DNA from: Xiphophorus maculatus
Taxonomy: Eukaryota; Chordata; Actinopteri; Cyprinodontiformes; Poeciliidae
Assembly (NCBI RefSeq): GCF_002775205.1
Contig: NC_036464.1
Span: forward strand, 29,095,008-29,159,007
Length of the DNA stretch: 64,000 nt
Direction of reading: 5' to 3'
Shown: positions 1 to 11,859 of the stretch, in pieces
Layout of the letters: the number at the start of each line of letters is the position of its first letter
Numbering within the stretch: position 1 is the stretch's first letter
Made by a program: the position numbers and the translations under genes
Notes under the pieces: generated by a model
What the model saw: the letters and a program-made list of their open reading frames with translations, nothing else
What the model was told of the DNA's origin: nothing
Databases searched by the model: none

Positions 1-79
1 AGAAAGCAGATAACCTACCTATGTCTCATTCTTTAGTTCAGATTTTCTTCTTCAACTTTTTGGACCACTTGAACTAACT
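1..79 (+). other. 5' untranslated exon of the NLR gene (partial, runs off the window)
   Basis: The segment ends in ACTAACT followed by a good splice donor (GTAAGTG at 80). The exon and about 110 bp of the following intron match 18900-19085 closely, base for base over long stretches. This is the pattern expected of the non-coding first exon of tandemly duplicated NLR-C genes. No start codon in frame with the downstream coding exons is present. The assignment rests on the donor and on the duplicated copy. Confidence 0.5.
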
Positions 80-2581
80 GTAAGTGTGCTTCTTTTTTTT
101 CTACTTGTACTTTGTCTTCAGGAACTTTCCTGTTTCTTTCTGCTCCCTGATGTTTGGAGAACATGTTTGTTTCTGATTTCAGCGCAAAGTTTCATCTCTG
201 CTGTTTGAAAATTAATCTACAGATTATTGAACTGGAGAAAAACAACATGATGAACAACTGATGTTTAGATGTGATATTTAGATGACTAGAACTCTGTTGA
301 CCCAATAAGTTTCATAGCTTCAAATGATCCGTCTGAAATCTAAATGTCTGGGAGACAGACATTTAGATTAAAGACAGGAATGGCCTTCATGTTCAGTTAA
401 ACCAATTTTAAATGTCCAACCAAAAAGTCTGACAAAAACATGCTCTAGAGGTCCTGCTTTCGTTCTACTAAATGTTCAAAGGTCAACTTGAAACCTGAAC
501 TGTCTCTTTAGAGGTTTCACAGCCAGTTAAACCTTATGGATCATATTAACACGTGTTTCTGTCAGGTTAAGAACAAAGGTCCAGTTGATAAATGTAGAAA
601 GTGATTAAATAATTTGCGGGTTCATCTGTCCACATATTTCTCCACCCTGTTGTTTATGGCAGCTGTAAAATATCTGCAGCTCAGAGATAAGATTGAAAAA
701 ACTGTTGAAAACCTGAAGGTGAATTGAATCAGACCAGGAAATTTTAACAGCTTCAAACCTCTTCAGATTCAACATTTTAGAGTGGAATGCATGAAACAGA
801 CAAGTAATCCAAAAGGCTAACATTAGATCTAATAAATCCATCAATAAAACAATAATTATTTCCAATAGTCAGATTTAAAGACCAACCCCCCCCTAAAAAT
901 GATCAGTCTTTTGTTCCACTGTGGGAGAATTATGAGTTAGAATTTTATTTCCCAAACAGAGAATCTGAGGAGTTTAAAGATCTTGTAGGGAATATTTTAC
1001 CTTAAATCCACATTTAAAACAAATAAATGTTTTTAAACAAAGTCATTTGTTCATGAAAACACAGAGAATCTAGAGCCTCCAACCGGTTTAGAGTCAGTTC
1101 ATTTTCATGATTCCAGTTTCAGAATCTCAGGCTTTGATACCCACCTTATAAAAATCTGTCACCAGCTGGGATCTTCTGATGTCTTTGATTTCTGCATAAA
1201 AAAACTGTCAAATAAGTGAGTTTCCTTTTTAATGTTGTTAGTAACCCAGGAAGGGATAGACATGGAGAAATTAAAGATTTCAATAGGCCTTGTTGGTGAA
1301 AATCACTCATTTTGGAGGAACTGGGCCACCTTATAGAATGTTGCAGCTTCTTGAAAACCCAGAAATCTTTTTAGGAGTCAGGGATGTTGCTCTGGAAACA
1401 TCTGCAGAAAACTTCCAGATTCAATGGCTAAAGTTTGGACCAGAACCCAAGAAATGAAACAGATTGTTGATCAGTGATGAATGGCTGAGTGTAGAAATGA
1501 ATGAATAGCAGCAGAACAATCAGATAAATTTAGTTCACAGGGATAAATAATATTTAATTAAAGCCTGCTGTACTTCTGGATGTTTGGACCTTTAACAAGG
1601 GCTGAAAAATGTAAAACCAAAAGGTTTGGCACCATTCTGTTAAATATGGGCAAATCTTCTTTTTCAGCTCAATAATTTATTTTTTACAGTGTACATTTAT
1701 TCTTATATGAGGTGCAAGAGGAATTAGAAATAAAAACTGAATTTCTAGTTACTGCCTAAGGTCGATTAGTGGCGATCTCATGGCCATCAATCTAATTTGG
1801 TGGCCATGGGTTCGCCACTGCTTTTTGTAGACGTGGTTCTATTGGCTTCATCAGATCATGATCTTCAGCTTTCACTGGAGCGGTACACACTCATCTTCTG
1901 AGGATCAGTGCCTCAAACTCTGAGGCCATGGTCTGGATCCAGAAAAGGCTAGAGTGACTTCTCTGGGTGATTGTTTCACTTATAAAATGGAAAAAATGTC
2001 TTGTTATTAGTGAAATAATCTGCCAGTGGAACAAGTACATTTTCATCAATGTAAATGAATTATTAACTTAAAACAAAGTGGAGGAAGAGTAGGAAAGATA
2101 GACAGTCAAATGTAAGGAAAGAAGACCAGAAACAAGGACACAAGGGAGGAAAGAAAGAAAAACACCATTTATGTTTCTTATAAACTGAAATCAAATGAGC
2201 TATTTTCTAGACTTCCAGGCAGAGGAGGAACTCTGTGTTCATGAAGGTTTGTGGATGTTGAGGAAATCAGTCAATCACATGTTAGTCTGGAGACATACAG
2301 GAACCCAGAGGACAGTGGACACCTACCAAGGCTGAAGTGATGTCTTCACATTATTAGATCAATTCAACAATAAACTGCTGGGTTTTAGAAATTTAGAAAG
2401 AAAAGCGGAAAAATGATCCAGACCAACATCCAGAGGATCACAGCCAGACGTGATGAGGGTCTTTTCAAAGTCATTGACAGGAAAATGAGCCTTCAGTAGC
2501 AGCTGATCTTTTTCCAGCGCTATTGATGTAAAGGATGATCAGAGTTGATCTGCAGATGAATGATTTGTGTTTCATGTGCAG
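80..2581 (+). other. First intron of the NLR gene
   Basis: This 2.5-kb stretch between the leader exon and the first coding exon contains a Rex3 relic (1740-1970) and a purine-rich stretch near 2080-2170. Otherwise it is AT-rich sequence without recognisable genes. The acceptor is CAG at 2579-2581. Confidence 0.45.
1740..1970 (+). mobile_element. Rex3-type (RTE) LINE fragment
   Basis: Degraded + strand sequence encodes the reverse transcriptase stretch around the catalytic block (LLFVD-VVLLASS, then DLQLSLER). It is followed by the segment containing the typical words TCTGAGGCCATGGTC and GAAAAGG. The same block occurs in the larger Rex3 copy at 44.3-46.9 kb. It is strongly truncated at both ends and lies in the first intron of the NLR gene. 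Confidence 0.7.
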
Positions 2582-2710
2582 GTGAAGGTAGAAAGTGTGT
2601 GCAAGCTGATGTGGATGTGAATTCAGCAACATGGATCAGCGTGAGTTCAAAGAGGAGAAAACCATTCTGTGTGGGGAAGATGAAGATGAGAGCCAGAGCA
2701 AAGGTCAAAG
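2582..2710 (+). CDS. NLR exon 2: 5' UTR end and first 26 codons
   Basis: The acceptor is CAG at 2579-2581 and the donor is AAAG|GTGAGA at 2710/2711. The ATG at 2631 opens [20 protein letters not shown], an acidic-basic stretch characteristic of the N-terminus of fish NLRC3-like proteins. The exon ends in phase 2. Confidence 0.75.
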
Positions 2711-5700
2711 GTGAGATCACCATCTCTAAGTGTCCAGAACCCTTTTCACACACATTCACACTATATCAAACCAAAACAGACGTGATGATGAAGCAGCTGC
2801 TGTTCCTCTTTGGTGCTTCATCCAGAATGAACAGAGCAGCTCAGCATGGTATCAGTGTGTTCTTCCAAACATCAAGTCAGTGATGCAGAAGCAGCTGAGT
2901 GACACCAGCCTGTTGGTTAGAGTTCTGTGTTACAGCAGGACACATCTGGGAAAACTTCCAACACATTTCCTGGATCTTGATGACCAACATGAGTTCAACA
3001 TTTTTCATGAGTGAAAGAATGATGAATGATCAGACATTTATGGAATAATATTTATATTGATTTTCTGACAACTCACTCTATGGAGGTACTGACAGGATCT
3101 AGTGAAAATCAATCAAATGTAGCAGAACCTCTGTTATCTATGTAGATCCCTGTTTTTACCCAGAGTTCTCCTACATCAAACCTGAAGAGGCAATTAACAT
3201 GAAATCATTATTTAACTTGGAGACAATTTGTCCCATTGTTCAACCAGGTTCCTACTCTTATGGGTCTATAATGTAAATATTGGCTAGTATGTGGACAGAA
3301 GCTGGTGTGTTTTAATCCTAGTTTTTTTTTTCTGTCATAATCTATCATAGACTCAAACCAGAACCCAGCTGTGTGTCCTTCAAGAGTGATGCGTCAAAGG
3401 AAGACTTCATTAACTTTAAATCTCCTGGACCTCCACCATCTGAGAGGTGAGCTGTATCTAACTGCTGTATCTCTGTGAACTGAGTAGGTCTGAAATGTTT
3501 TCATTCTAACATGTGTTTAACCTGATCTCAGCTCTTTTTTCCACATTTCTGTGTGGAGAGTCCTGGAGGGTGTAAGGGAGTTTGCACAATCACTGCTTTG
3601 AGGACTTGGAGAAGGTAGTTGAACTTGTCCCTTGGGGACCCCGGTGGTACTCCGGGAGTATGGGGTACCAGGCCCTTTGATGTGGACTGTTAGGTTTCTG
3701 TATAACTGGTGTAAAAGGTTGGTCCGCATTGCCGGCAGTAAGTCAGGCTAGTTTCCAGTGAGAGTTAAATTCCGCTAAGGTTGCCCGTTGTAACCGATTC
3801 TGTCCATAACATTTATGGACAGAATTTCTGGGAGTTGCCAAGGTGTTGAGGGGATCCGTTTTGGTGGCCTTGGGATTGCATCTTTGCTTTTTGCAAATGA
3901 TGTGGTCCTATTGGCTTCACAAGGTTCTTAAATTACTTAAGTAGGATTCAAAAATCCAAGATAAGAAATAAAGCCAAACTTTCCCTTGTGCCATCAGTTC
4001 ATCCTGGCTTTATTAGTTTCACAGAGGCCAGGCCACGATCAGGAACCAAGAACAGAAATCCAGCTTCCTCCCAGTTAGCACTGAGATATTCACAAATATA
4101 TTGTGAATTCTGGTGTTACTGGTTTTCATTTTTTCATTTCATCTTCCTTTTCTAACTTCCTTGTAATGTGTTCATCTGATGTTTTACTGTGACACTCTTG
4201 GAGATTTCATCTGTAAAAACTGTCAGGTAAATATTTACAGACTTCCTAATTGTTCCTGATTCCTCCACAGAGTGGACCTGCAGAGCTCAGAAGTTCCCAG
4301 CCAGCAGCACCAAACACAGCTGGACTCCATATTTATGGTCTGCACATGTACAACTGCTGCTTTTCCATGGATTCTGTTCACAGTCATCTCCATGCTACAA
4401 CTTGCAGACAAATCTGTCTAACATGGATTTGATGTTTTGTTCCATGATTTCAGTCTGATGTGTCATTCATATGTTATTTTCTTTCAGCTGCTGGAGGAAA
4501 AAATTGTCGTGTTTGTGAAGAATGAACTGAAGAAGATCAAGAATGTTTTGAGTCAAGATGACCCAGAATGCTCAGATTGTCAAATAGATGTAGAGGAGGA
4601 GGTGGAAGGTGAAGATGACGAGCAGAGGAAGAGCAGCAGAGAGGCAGTGATGAAGATCACACTGAACTTCCTGAGGACGATGAAGCAGGAGGAGCTGGCT
4701 GACCATCTGCAAAGAAGTAAGAGGATTTATGCAAAGATTGGATCTGATGGAAAAATCATTCTAAATTAAAATATATAAAAATTATTTATTCTTCATTCAG
4801 AAACAATTCCTGCACCTTGTCAACGAGAACTTAAATCTAGTCTGCAGAAGAAGTTCCAGTGTGTGTTTGAGGGAATTGCTAAAGCAGGAAGTCCAACCCT
4901 TCTGAACCAGATCTACACAGAGCTCTACATCACAGAGGGAGGAACTGGAGAGGTCAATGATGAACATGAGATCAGACAGATTGAAACAGCATCCAGGAAA
5001 CCACAAAGAGCAGAAACAACAATCAGACAAGAAGACATCTTTAAAGTCCCACATGGAAGAGATCAACCAATCAGAACAGTGATGACAAAGGGAGTGGCTG
5101 GCATTGGGAAAACAGTCTTAACACAGAAGTTCACTCTGGATTGGGCTGAAGACAAAGCCCACCAGAACATCCAGTTCATATTTCCATTCACTTTCAGAGA
5201 ACTGAATGTACTGAAAGAGAAAAAGTTCAGTTTGGTGGAATTTGTTCATCACTTCTTTACTGAAACCAAAGAAATCTGCAGCTTTGAAAACTTCCAGGTT
5301 CTGTTCATCTTTGATGGCTTGGATGAGAGTCGACTTCCTCTGGACTTCAACAACAAGGAGATCCTGACTGATGCTACAGAGTCCACCTCAGTGGATGTTC
5401 TGCTGACAAACCTCATCAGGGGGAAACTGCTTCCCTCTGCTCTCCTCTGGATAACCACACGACCTGCAGCAGCAAGTCAGATCCCTTCTGAAAATGTTTT
5501 CATGGTGACAGAGATCAGAGGGTTCAGTGACCCACAGAAGGAGGAGTACTTCAAGAAGAGATTCAGAGATGAGGAACAGGCCAGGAGGATCATCTCCCAC
5601 ATGGAAACATCACGAAGCCTCCACATCATGTGCCACATCCCAATCTTCTGCTGGATCACTGCTACAGTTCTGGAGGACGTGTTGGAGAGCAGTGAGGGAG

Positions 5701-8700
5701 GAGAGTTGCCCAACACCCTTACTGAGATGTACATCCACTTCCTGGTGGTTCAGACCAAAATGAAGGTGGTGAAGTATGAGGGAGGAGCTGAAACAGATCC
5801 ACACTGGAATCCAGAGAGCAGGAAGATGATTGAGTCTCTGGGAAAACTGGCTTTTGATCAGCTGCAGAAAGGAAACCTGATCTTCTATGAATCAGATCTG
5901 ACAGAGTGTGGCATTGATATCAGAACAGCCTCAGTGTACTCAGGTGTGTTCACACAGATCTTTAAAGAGGAGAGAGGTCTGTACCAGGACAAGGTGTTCT
6001 GCTTCGTCCATCTGAGTGTTCAGGAGTTTCTGGCTGCTCTTCATGTTCATCTGACCTTTAACAACTCTGGGATCAACCTGATGGAAGAAACACAAACATC
6101 TACAATGTCTTTGAAATGTAAGATTTTAGAAACAAAGTCCATCCATCAGAGAGCTGTTGATCAGGCCTTACAGAGTCCAAATGGACACCTGGACTTATTC
6201 CTACGCTTCCTCTTGGGGCTTTCACTGCAGACCAACCAGAGACTCCTACAAGGTCTGCTGACACAGACAGGAAGAAGCTCACCAACCAATCAGGAAACAG
6301 TTCAGTACATCAAGGAGAAGATTAGTGAGAATGTGTCAGCAGAGAAAAGCATCAATTTGTTCCACTGTCTGAATGAACTGAATGATCGTTCCCTATTAGA
6401 GAAGATCCAACAATCACTGACTTCTGGGAGTCTCTCCACAGATGAACTGTCTCCTGCTCAGTGCTCAGCTCTGGGTTTCATCTTAGTTTCATCAGGAGAA
6501 GATCTGGATGTGTTTGATCTGAAGAAATATTCTGCTTCAGAGGAGGTTCTTCTGAGACTGCTGCCAGTGGTTAAAGCCTCCAACAAAGCTCTGTAAGAAT
6601 GCAAATTATTATTGTATTTATTTTTGATAGTGATAAATCTGCTAATGGAGTGGTAAATATTGATTTTTGTTGTTTCAATTCTTTTAGAATTAACCAGTTC
6701 ACAACAAAAGACAACATAAAGATGTGTAAAATAAGGCAGTTCCATCAATCTTTCCAAGGAGAACATTGGTTTTTGATGAATTACTTAATGACAATTTTTC
6801 TCTCTATCTCCTCAGACTGAGTGGCTGTAACCTTTCAGAGAGAAGCTGTGAAGCTCTGTCCTCAGTTCTCAGCTCCCAGTCCTCCAGTCTCAGACAACTG
6901 GACCTGAGTAACAACAACCTGAAGGATTCAGGAGTGAAGCTTCTATCTGCTGGACTGAAGAGTCCAAATTGCAAACTAGAAACTCTCAGGTACAGTGTTC
7001 TCAGTTTCTGTTCATTATCAGCTATTAAAGATGTCAACGTTTATTTTCAATAGGAAAAATAAAATTTCCTATGAAAATGCAGTGTGATTGTTTAAGCTGA
7101 ATGTTTTCTGAAAAATTTGTTAAAGTATTTTAAGTCAACTGCAGAAAACTCACAGACATGTAATAAGCACAAGCAGCAAAAAATAGCTAAATATATACAA
7201 AATCTTTTGTTTCTGCAGCTTGTCAGGCTGCCTGATCTCAGAGGAAGGCTGTGCTTCTCTGGCCTCTGCTCTGACCTCTAACCCCTCCCATCTGAAAGAG
7301 TTGGACCTGAGCTACAATCATCCAGGAGACTCAGGAGTGAAGCTGCTGTCAGCTGGGCTGAAGGATCCACAGTGGAAACTGGACACTCTCAGGTATGGAG
7401 GAAGCTCTTGCAAGTGCCTCTGGTAGAGGAGGAAGAATTAATTTCTAACTTTAAAGTGAATTTGATAATAACTTAACATGTTAAAAATAACTAACATGAT
7501 CACTGTATTGTATCTCATTACTGTAGGGAGTTGATTTAAACAGAAGACCATGGTTCAATTTAGAGTTTAATCTGATTTAAAGCACTAAAAACAGATGCAA
7601 TATTTCTCAAAGTTATGGACAGAAAAAAGTGACAGCAAAGTAAAACAGAGCTAAATCTCAGCCTCAACAGTTAGAGCTTGCCTGTTGTGTAGGTGTAGTT
7701 AATTCAGCAATTTAGAGTCTATAACCCTAAACATTCGATCACATATGTGAACCAGCCTAGAACTTGGTTCAGCTAAAAGCAAATATTGCTACATCTAAAG
7801 AGATGTGGAGGTCACATAAAGCTGCTGGGAGGTCAGAGATATACCCAGGAGTCTGTTCACAACTTTGAGATCATGTCAGAAGACAAACTGCAACATTCCG
7901 GACCAACTGCAGTCAATCAAGGCATACCTGACTAACACTAATGCAGAGAGAGTTACAGTGATACTACAGGGATGTAATAAAAGCACCCGTTGCAAGCGTT
8001 TAAAAGATAAACATAATTCACCTCAGACAGAAACTTCAGTCTAAAAAAGGATCACAGAGTAACTGAACCAATCTGATTTAGTATGCGAAGCTCTGAATGC
8101 TCAGACTCAAATGCTACGTGAGCTCAACCACAAACTGGAATCGCTTCTTGCAGAGAGTTGCAGGCTAGTTGCGGTTTCTGAAACTTGTTAGCAGGGAGGA
8201 ACACACCTTGGAGAACCACAAAGATCACAAATTTAGCTCTTTGAGAGTCACCATTGATATGTACCTGTGAGATTCTGAAGCTGATGGAAAAGTAACGGAG
8301 TTGTACTGATCCAATGTTGTCAATCGTTTGACTGACAACAAAAGATGCCTCGCATTACATGGGACACATGACTGCTTCATTTTGCATGTCAGTTTCAAGA
8401 TAAATGTGTGATGAACCGGGCTGCTTCATGGGTTGTTGTATGGAATTTGGTCGAGCATCAGAGCATCTGATTTGTCATCAGCAGTGGCCGAAATAAACGG
8501 AACATTGACCAACATATTTGATGTGTATCGATCATTCATCAAAATGTAATGTTTATTACTGGTTTTCTCAATTGTTGATTATTGTGTTTTTTAATAACTT
8601 TATATTTTTGTGATTTTGTGATGCAAAGCGCTTTGAACAGCATTAAACTTGGTTGTTTGCAAGAGGAAAATTTTTGACATCTGGGAATACTTTGAGTTGA

Positions 8701-10658
8701 CCGCTCACAATAAGATTCTTCTTAAATAAAAATAATTAACTCTTTCACCTCCCAATTTCTCATCTTATGGAAATTTCCACTATTATTTATAGTTTGATAA
8801 GCAAAAATGCATCAGTCTTGCACAGCCGAAACACACTTAAAGTTGTTCCAAGAGCAAAATTTTGCACGTAGCTAAATATAAGTGATCACAGCCAATTAGA
8901 AATCCAAGAAAAAAGAACTTAGCAAAGAAAGTCAAAACACAAACAAGCACTACACTCCTAAGACACTAAAACATCAAACGTCTTTATTGTCAAATCAGTC
9001 TATGACATAAAAGAAAACAAAACTCAACTGTTGACAATCAAGATATAGCAGGACTAGTTTGGCTACAAATAATTTTAATAACTAAAAACATTACTGTTAA
9101 ATAGGATTCAATTGACTCTACTCTTACTAAACATAAGTTTGACAAAAACGTTGTGACAATATTGCAATTACAAATTTTTGGAAATATGATCTGAGTGACA
9201 AGGCTGTCAGTTTCTGCAGCAGATGTCACTAGTGAGTAGTGAACCTTCGGGCAAAGAAAAGGACCTCGAAAACTTCCTTGCTTCATGAAGCTTAATTTGG
9301 CCAACATTAGTACGTAGAGCTGAACAGGAGAAGAACTTCAAGCTTTCTTTTTGGTCTGTCTGATTACAACATTGCAACAATCCTACAGTTTAGTCTGACT
9401 TCATCTGAAAGTAATTCTTTTACACTGAATCAGTTTGAAGGCAGGCCAGCTCCTCAACAGAGCTGAGATATTCTATGTCCTCTAGAAATGTAGAAGTTAC
9501 CTCTTTGTTGAATTTTTGTGGGAATGTGGATGGACTAGTATTGTGCCAGTGTTTAGATTTATTGTGTTTCAATGGTGATTATTAAATCAGTTGGAGTTTC
9601 CAAAAATATTTCCTTTCTTGATGTATTTTTAGGTGTCAGTGTGTTTCATCAGGTTGTTACTGAGGGATTTCCTTTCTCCTCTCTGTTGGGGTTTTCCCTG
9701 TGTTTGGAGAAATGATTTGTGCTACAGCAGCACCAACTGCCCTAACTACAGTCATTGCAGTTTGAAATGTTTTCATCATCATAGCCCAGATGTCTGTATG
9801 CTCTCAAACCTTCTTTATTTCTTTGGATTTTTACAAGTGGACGTGTTCAAATGTTGTATTGTTTCTTCCTCAGTGTGGGACAATGTGTGTGTGAGAGGCA
9901 TGTAATGTCCATGTCTACATACTGAAAGAGACCGATTGCCTGATCTCCCTCTTCCTTTCAGGGTGGAGCCTGCTGGAGTCCAATGGTTGACACCTGGTCT
10001 GAGGAAGTGTAAGTGTTTGTTTCATTTGATTCATGACAACAAAGCAGCAACCATCTTCAAACATCACATCACTTATTCTCATCATCAAAGTGTCAATAAA
10101 TTATCAATAATTGCAGCTGGATCATGTGTGCTCTCTCCATCAGATTCCTGTGAACTCACCATTGACACAAACACAGTGAACAACAGCCTCAAACTGTCTG
10201 AAGACAACAGGGAGGTGACACGTTTGAAGGAGTTTCAGTCATATCCTGATCATCCAGACAGATTTGATCCTGCACAATTGCTGTGTAGAACTGGTCTGAC
10301 TGGTCGATGTTACTGGGAAGTTGAGAGGAGAGGAAATGTTGACATATCAGTGAGTTACAGAAGAATCAAGAGGAAAGGAGACTGTTGGTTTGGATGGAAT
10401 GATCAGTCTTGGTGTCTGAGATGCTTTAAAGGTGGTTATACTGCCTGTCACAATAGCAATTCAACAAACATTTCCTCCCCCTCTTCCTCTGTCTCTAACA
10501 GAGTAGCAGTGTATTTGGACTGGCCTGCTGGCATTCTGTCCTTCTACAGTGTTTCCTCTGACTCACTGACCCACCTCCACACCTTCAACACCACATTCAC
10601 TGAACCTCTGTATCCTGGATTTTGGTTCAGGGTTTATTCCTCAGTGTTTCTGTGCTGA
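2631..10658 (+). CDS. NLR family protein, NLRC3-like (fish NLR-C: FISNA-NACHT-LRR-B30.2)
   Basis: Predicted cytosolic nucleotide-binding pattern-recognition protein. Coding segments: 2631-2710, 3351-3446, 4271-4337, 4488-4716, 4801-6592, 6816-6989, 7219-7392, 9962-10008, 10144-10658. They total 3174 nt, giving 1057 residues, with consistent splice phases and GT-AG junctions throughout. Residues about 1-158 are the short charged N-terminal peptides usual for NLR-C genes; I see no PYD, CARD or RING. FISNA spans about 160-240. NACHT starts with Walker A GVAGIGKT (255-262) and has Walker B FIFDGLDE (about 326-333). Two 58-residue LRR units occupy 755-870, and a PRY-SPRY/B30.2 domain spans 887-1057. 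The start [10 protein letters not shown] is the usual NLR-C opening. Only two LRR exons are present, fewer than many relatives. No frameshift is seen, so the gene is probably functional. Ligand unknown. Confidence 0.88.
3351..3446 (+). CDS. NLR exon 3: N-terminal linker peptide
   Basis: A 96-nt exon between TATCATAG and GAGAG|GTGAGC. It encodes [19 protein letters not shown], ending in PPPSER. The PEPSCVS-K-SD pattern recurs as a short repeat unit in fish NLR-C N-termini. It enters and leaves in phase 2, so units of this kind can be duplicated without breaking frame. Confidence 0.8.
3550..3935 (+). mobile_element. Rex3-type (RTE) LINE fragment in an NLR intron
   Basis: The sequence matches the central RT part of the Rex3 copy at 45.75-46.1 kb. 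Shared words include GTCCTGGAGGGTG, GAGTATGGGGTAC, CCGGCAGTAAGTCA, GAGGGGATCC and TTTTGGTGGCCTT. Stop codons and indels break every frame. It is a truncated relic on the same strand as the NLR gene. Confidence 0.75.
4271..4337 (+). CDS. NLR exon 4: N-terminal linker peptide
   Basis: A 67-nt exon following TTCCTCCACAG and ending in TTTATG|GTCTGC. It encodes [20 protein letters not shown] then IFM. The [12 protein letters not shown] motif immediately before an exon starting LLEEK is the usual arrangement in NLR-C genes. The donor (GTCTGC) is weak but is the only one that keeps the frame. Confidence 0.75.
4488..4716 (+). CDS. NLR exon 5: pre-FISNA helical region
   Basis: A 229-nt exon after TTTCTTTCAG, ending AAAGAA|GTAAGA. 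It encodes [20 protein letters not shown], a highly acidic stretch, then [20 protein letters not shown]. The EELAD-LQ ending before the FISNA exon is conserved in fish NLRC3-like proteins and is predicted mostly helical. Confidence 0.85.
4801..6592 (+). CDS. NLR large exon: FISNA, NACHT ATPase and helical domains
   Basis: A 1792-nt exon between CTTCATTCAG and GCTCT|GTAAGA. It begins in FISNA ([27 protein letters not shown]). The NACHT core follows: Walker [18 protein letters not shown], Walker [13 protein letters not shown], sensor-like [11 protein letters not shown]. The winged-helix and HD2-like part includes [17 protein letters not shown], a sequence typical of NLRs. The single open frame of nearly 600 codons, free of stops, argues for an intact gene. 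The downstream sequence about [15 protein letters not shown] is the normal lead into the LRR exons. Confidence 0.92.
6816..6989 (+). CDS. NLR leucine-rich repeat exon 1
   Basis: A 174-nt (58-codon) exon with acceptor CTCCTCAG and donor CTCAG|GTACAG. It encodes [20 protein letters not shown], then [20 protein letters not shown]. This is a ribonuclease-inhibitor-type LRR pair. The 174-nt length and phase 2/2 borders are the standard modular unit of NLR-C LRR exons. Confidence 0.9.
7219..7392 (+). CDS. NLR leucine-rich repeat exon 2
   Basis: A second 174-nt LRR exon, acceptor TTCTGCAG, donor CTCAG|GTATGG. It encodes [20 protein letters not shown], then [20 protein letters not shown]. The exons are interchangeable in phase. 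This one precedes the B30.2 end of the gene, and I found no further LRR unit in the 2.5-kb intron that follows. Confidence 0.9.
7393..9961 (+). other. Large NLR intron before the B30.2 exons
   Basis: A 2.6-kb intron. I see no LRR exon, transposon coding sequence or RNA gene. Sequence at about 7640-8660 looks like an old unclassified repeat (ordinary base composition, no open frame). The 3' end has an ordinary acceptor (CTTCCTTTCAG at 9961). Confidence 0.5.
9962..10008 (+). CDS. NLR short linker exon before B30.2
   Basis: A 47-nt exon encoding [16 protein letters not shown] with phase 2 in and phase 1 out, donor GAAGT|GTAAGT. The VEPAG-W-PGLRKY peptide is the standard bridge from LRRs to the PRY-SPRY domain in fish NLR-C proteins. 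Confidence 0.85.
10144..10658 (+). CDS. NLR terminal exon: PRY-SPRY (B30.2) domain
   Basis: Acceptor CTCCATCAG at 10143. The frame reads [20 protein letters not shown], a PRY start, then YPDHPDRFD, the SPRY core [18 protein letters not shown], and [17 protein letters not shown], ending YPGFWFR-YSSVFLC and TGA at 10656-10658. About 170 residues, full length for a B30.2 module. B30.2 domains bind protein or other ligands in TRIM and NLR-C proteins. The specific ligand is not predictable. Confidence 0.92.
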
Positions 10659-11490
10659 GTTGAGTCTAAAGAGTCTCCTCCTGTCAGAGAAACATTGTTA
10701 CTCTTGAAAAAATAGTTCAGTCTCTATCTTTCTCTTTCACTCAGAAACACATTTTTCAGATTCATGGATTCTGTTGTTTTTTAAACTCCTAAATAATTCC
10801 TTGGAAACCTCTTCCTCTTCCAGTCCTTTAAAGATAGAAGCTGGGATTATTCCAGGATCCACACGTTGTTTCTCTGTTTCCAGTCAAGGCTTTACACTGA
10901 ATGTCAGGATGTTGTGTTTCTCTCTTGGTGTTTTCCTTTCATTCATGATTCAGATTTAATTTAAATGTTGGGCAGTTTTTCTCAATCACTGGACATTACC
11001 TGTTTGTGTTGGCTCCTATTTTTCTAAACATATCTTTTTTTTAAAGCTAAAAGGTAGTTTTGGTGCCACCTGCAACGAAAAAACTTCCACATGTTTTAAA
11101 ACTGAATTAAAATTTTTAATTAATGTTTGACATTTCTGGAAGCTGCTAACGTTTAGAATTATGTTTCCTTTTCTTGTAAACGTGAAGTTTCTGTTGTTTT
11201 AAAAGATGACCATTAAGAAAGCTGTGAAGCATGGTGGTGGCAGCATTATTATGTGAGGATGCTTCTCAACAGTAGGCCCTGGAAGGCTTATAAAAGTCAA
11301 ATACTGTAAATGCAGCAAAATGGAAATGGAAAATCCTGAGGATTACATCTGCCGAGGAACTTCAGAGAATGTTTATTTCTTCCAGCTAATCTATTTAATA
11401 TTGAATTGAAGCGGGTGAATATACAGTATATGTAAAATATTTTGTTACATATTTTAATTTTTAATGTCAGTTGTGGTAGAAATCAATATA
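10659..11490 (+). other. 3' UTR and intergenic sequence after the NLR gene
   Basis: A T-rich stretch following the stop codon. No canonical AATAAA close to the stop was identified with confidence. A short piece at about 11210-11300 (GGTGGTGGCAGCATTATTATGTG) resembles the transposase region of Tc1-like elements and may be a small relic. Nothing else is recognised. Confidence 0.35.
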
Positions 11491-11794
11491 CAGTACAGAC
11501 CAAAAGTTTGGACACACCTTCTAATTAAAATGGATTTTCTTTATTTTCTTGAAGCTCATCAAGAAAATGCAGAGTGTGTACAAAGCAGTAATCACAGCAA
11601 AAGGTTGCTACTTTGAAGAAACTAGAATATAAGGGGTATTTTCAGTTGTTTTACACTTTTTTGTTTAGTGCATATTTCCACATGTGTTATTCATAGTTTT
11701 GATGCCTTCAGTGTGAATCTACAATGTCAATAGTCATGAAAATAAAGGAAACTCATTGAATTAAAAGGTGTGTCCAAACTTTTGGTCTGTACTG
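11491..11794. mobile_element. Tc1/mariner-type MITE, 304 bp
   Basis: Perfect 30-bp terminal inverted repeats. The left end starts CAGTACAGACCAAAAGTTTG and the right end is its exact reverse complement. TA flanks both ends (11489-11490 and 11795-11796). There is no coding capacity. The terminal word ACCAAAAGTTTGGACACACC is shared by many fish Tc1-like non-autonomous elements. The perfect termini suggest fairly recent activity. Confidence 0.9.
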
Positions 11795-11859
11795 TATATA
11801 TATAAAAAAAATAAAATAATAATAATAATAATAAATATATATATATATATTAAAAAAAA

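Noticed and set aside
2560..3014. Open frames overlapping the first NLR coding exon
   Set aside because: They lie in other frames and read into the intron. The frame starting at 2631 matches NLR-C N-termini and splices correctly.
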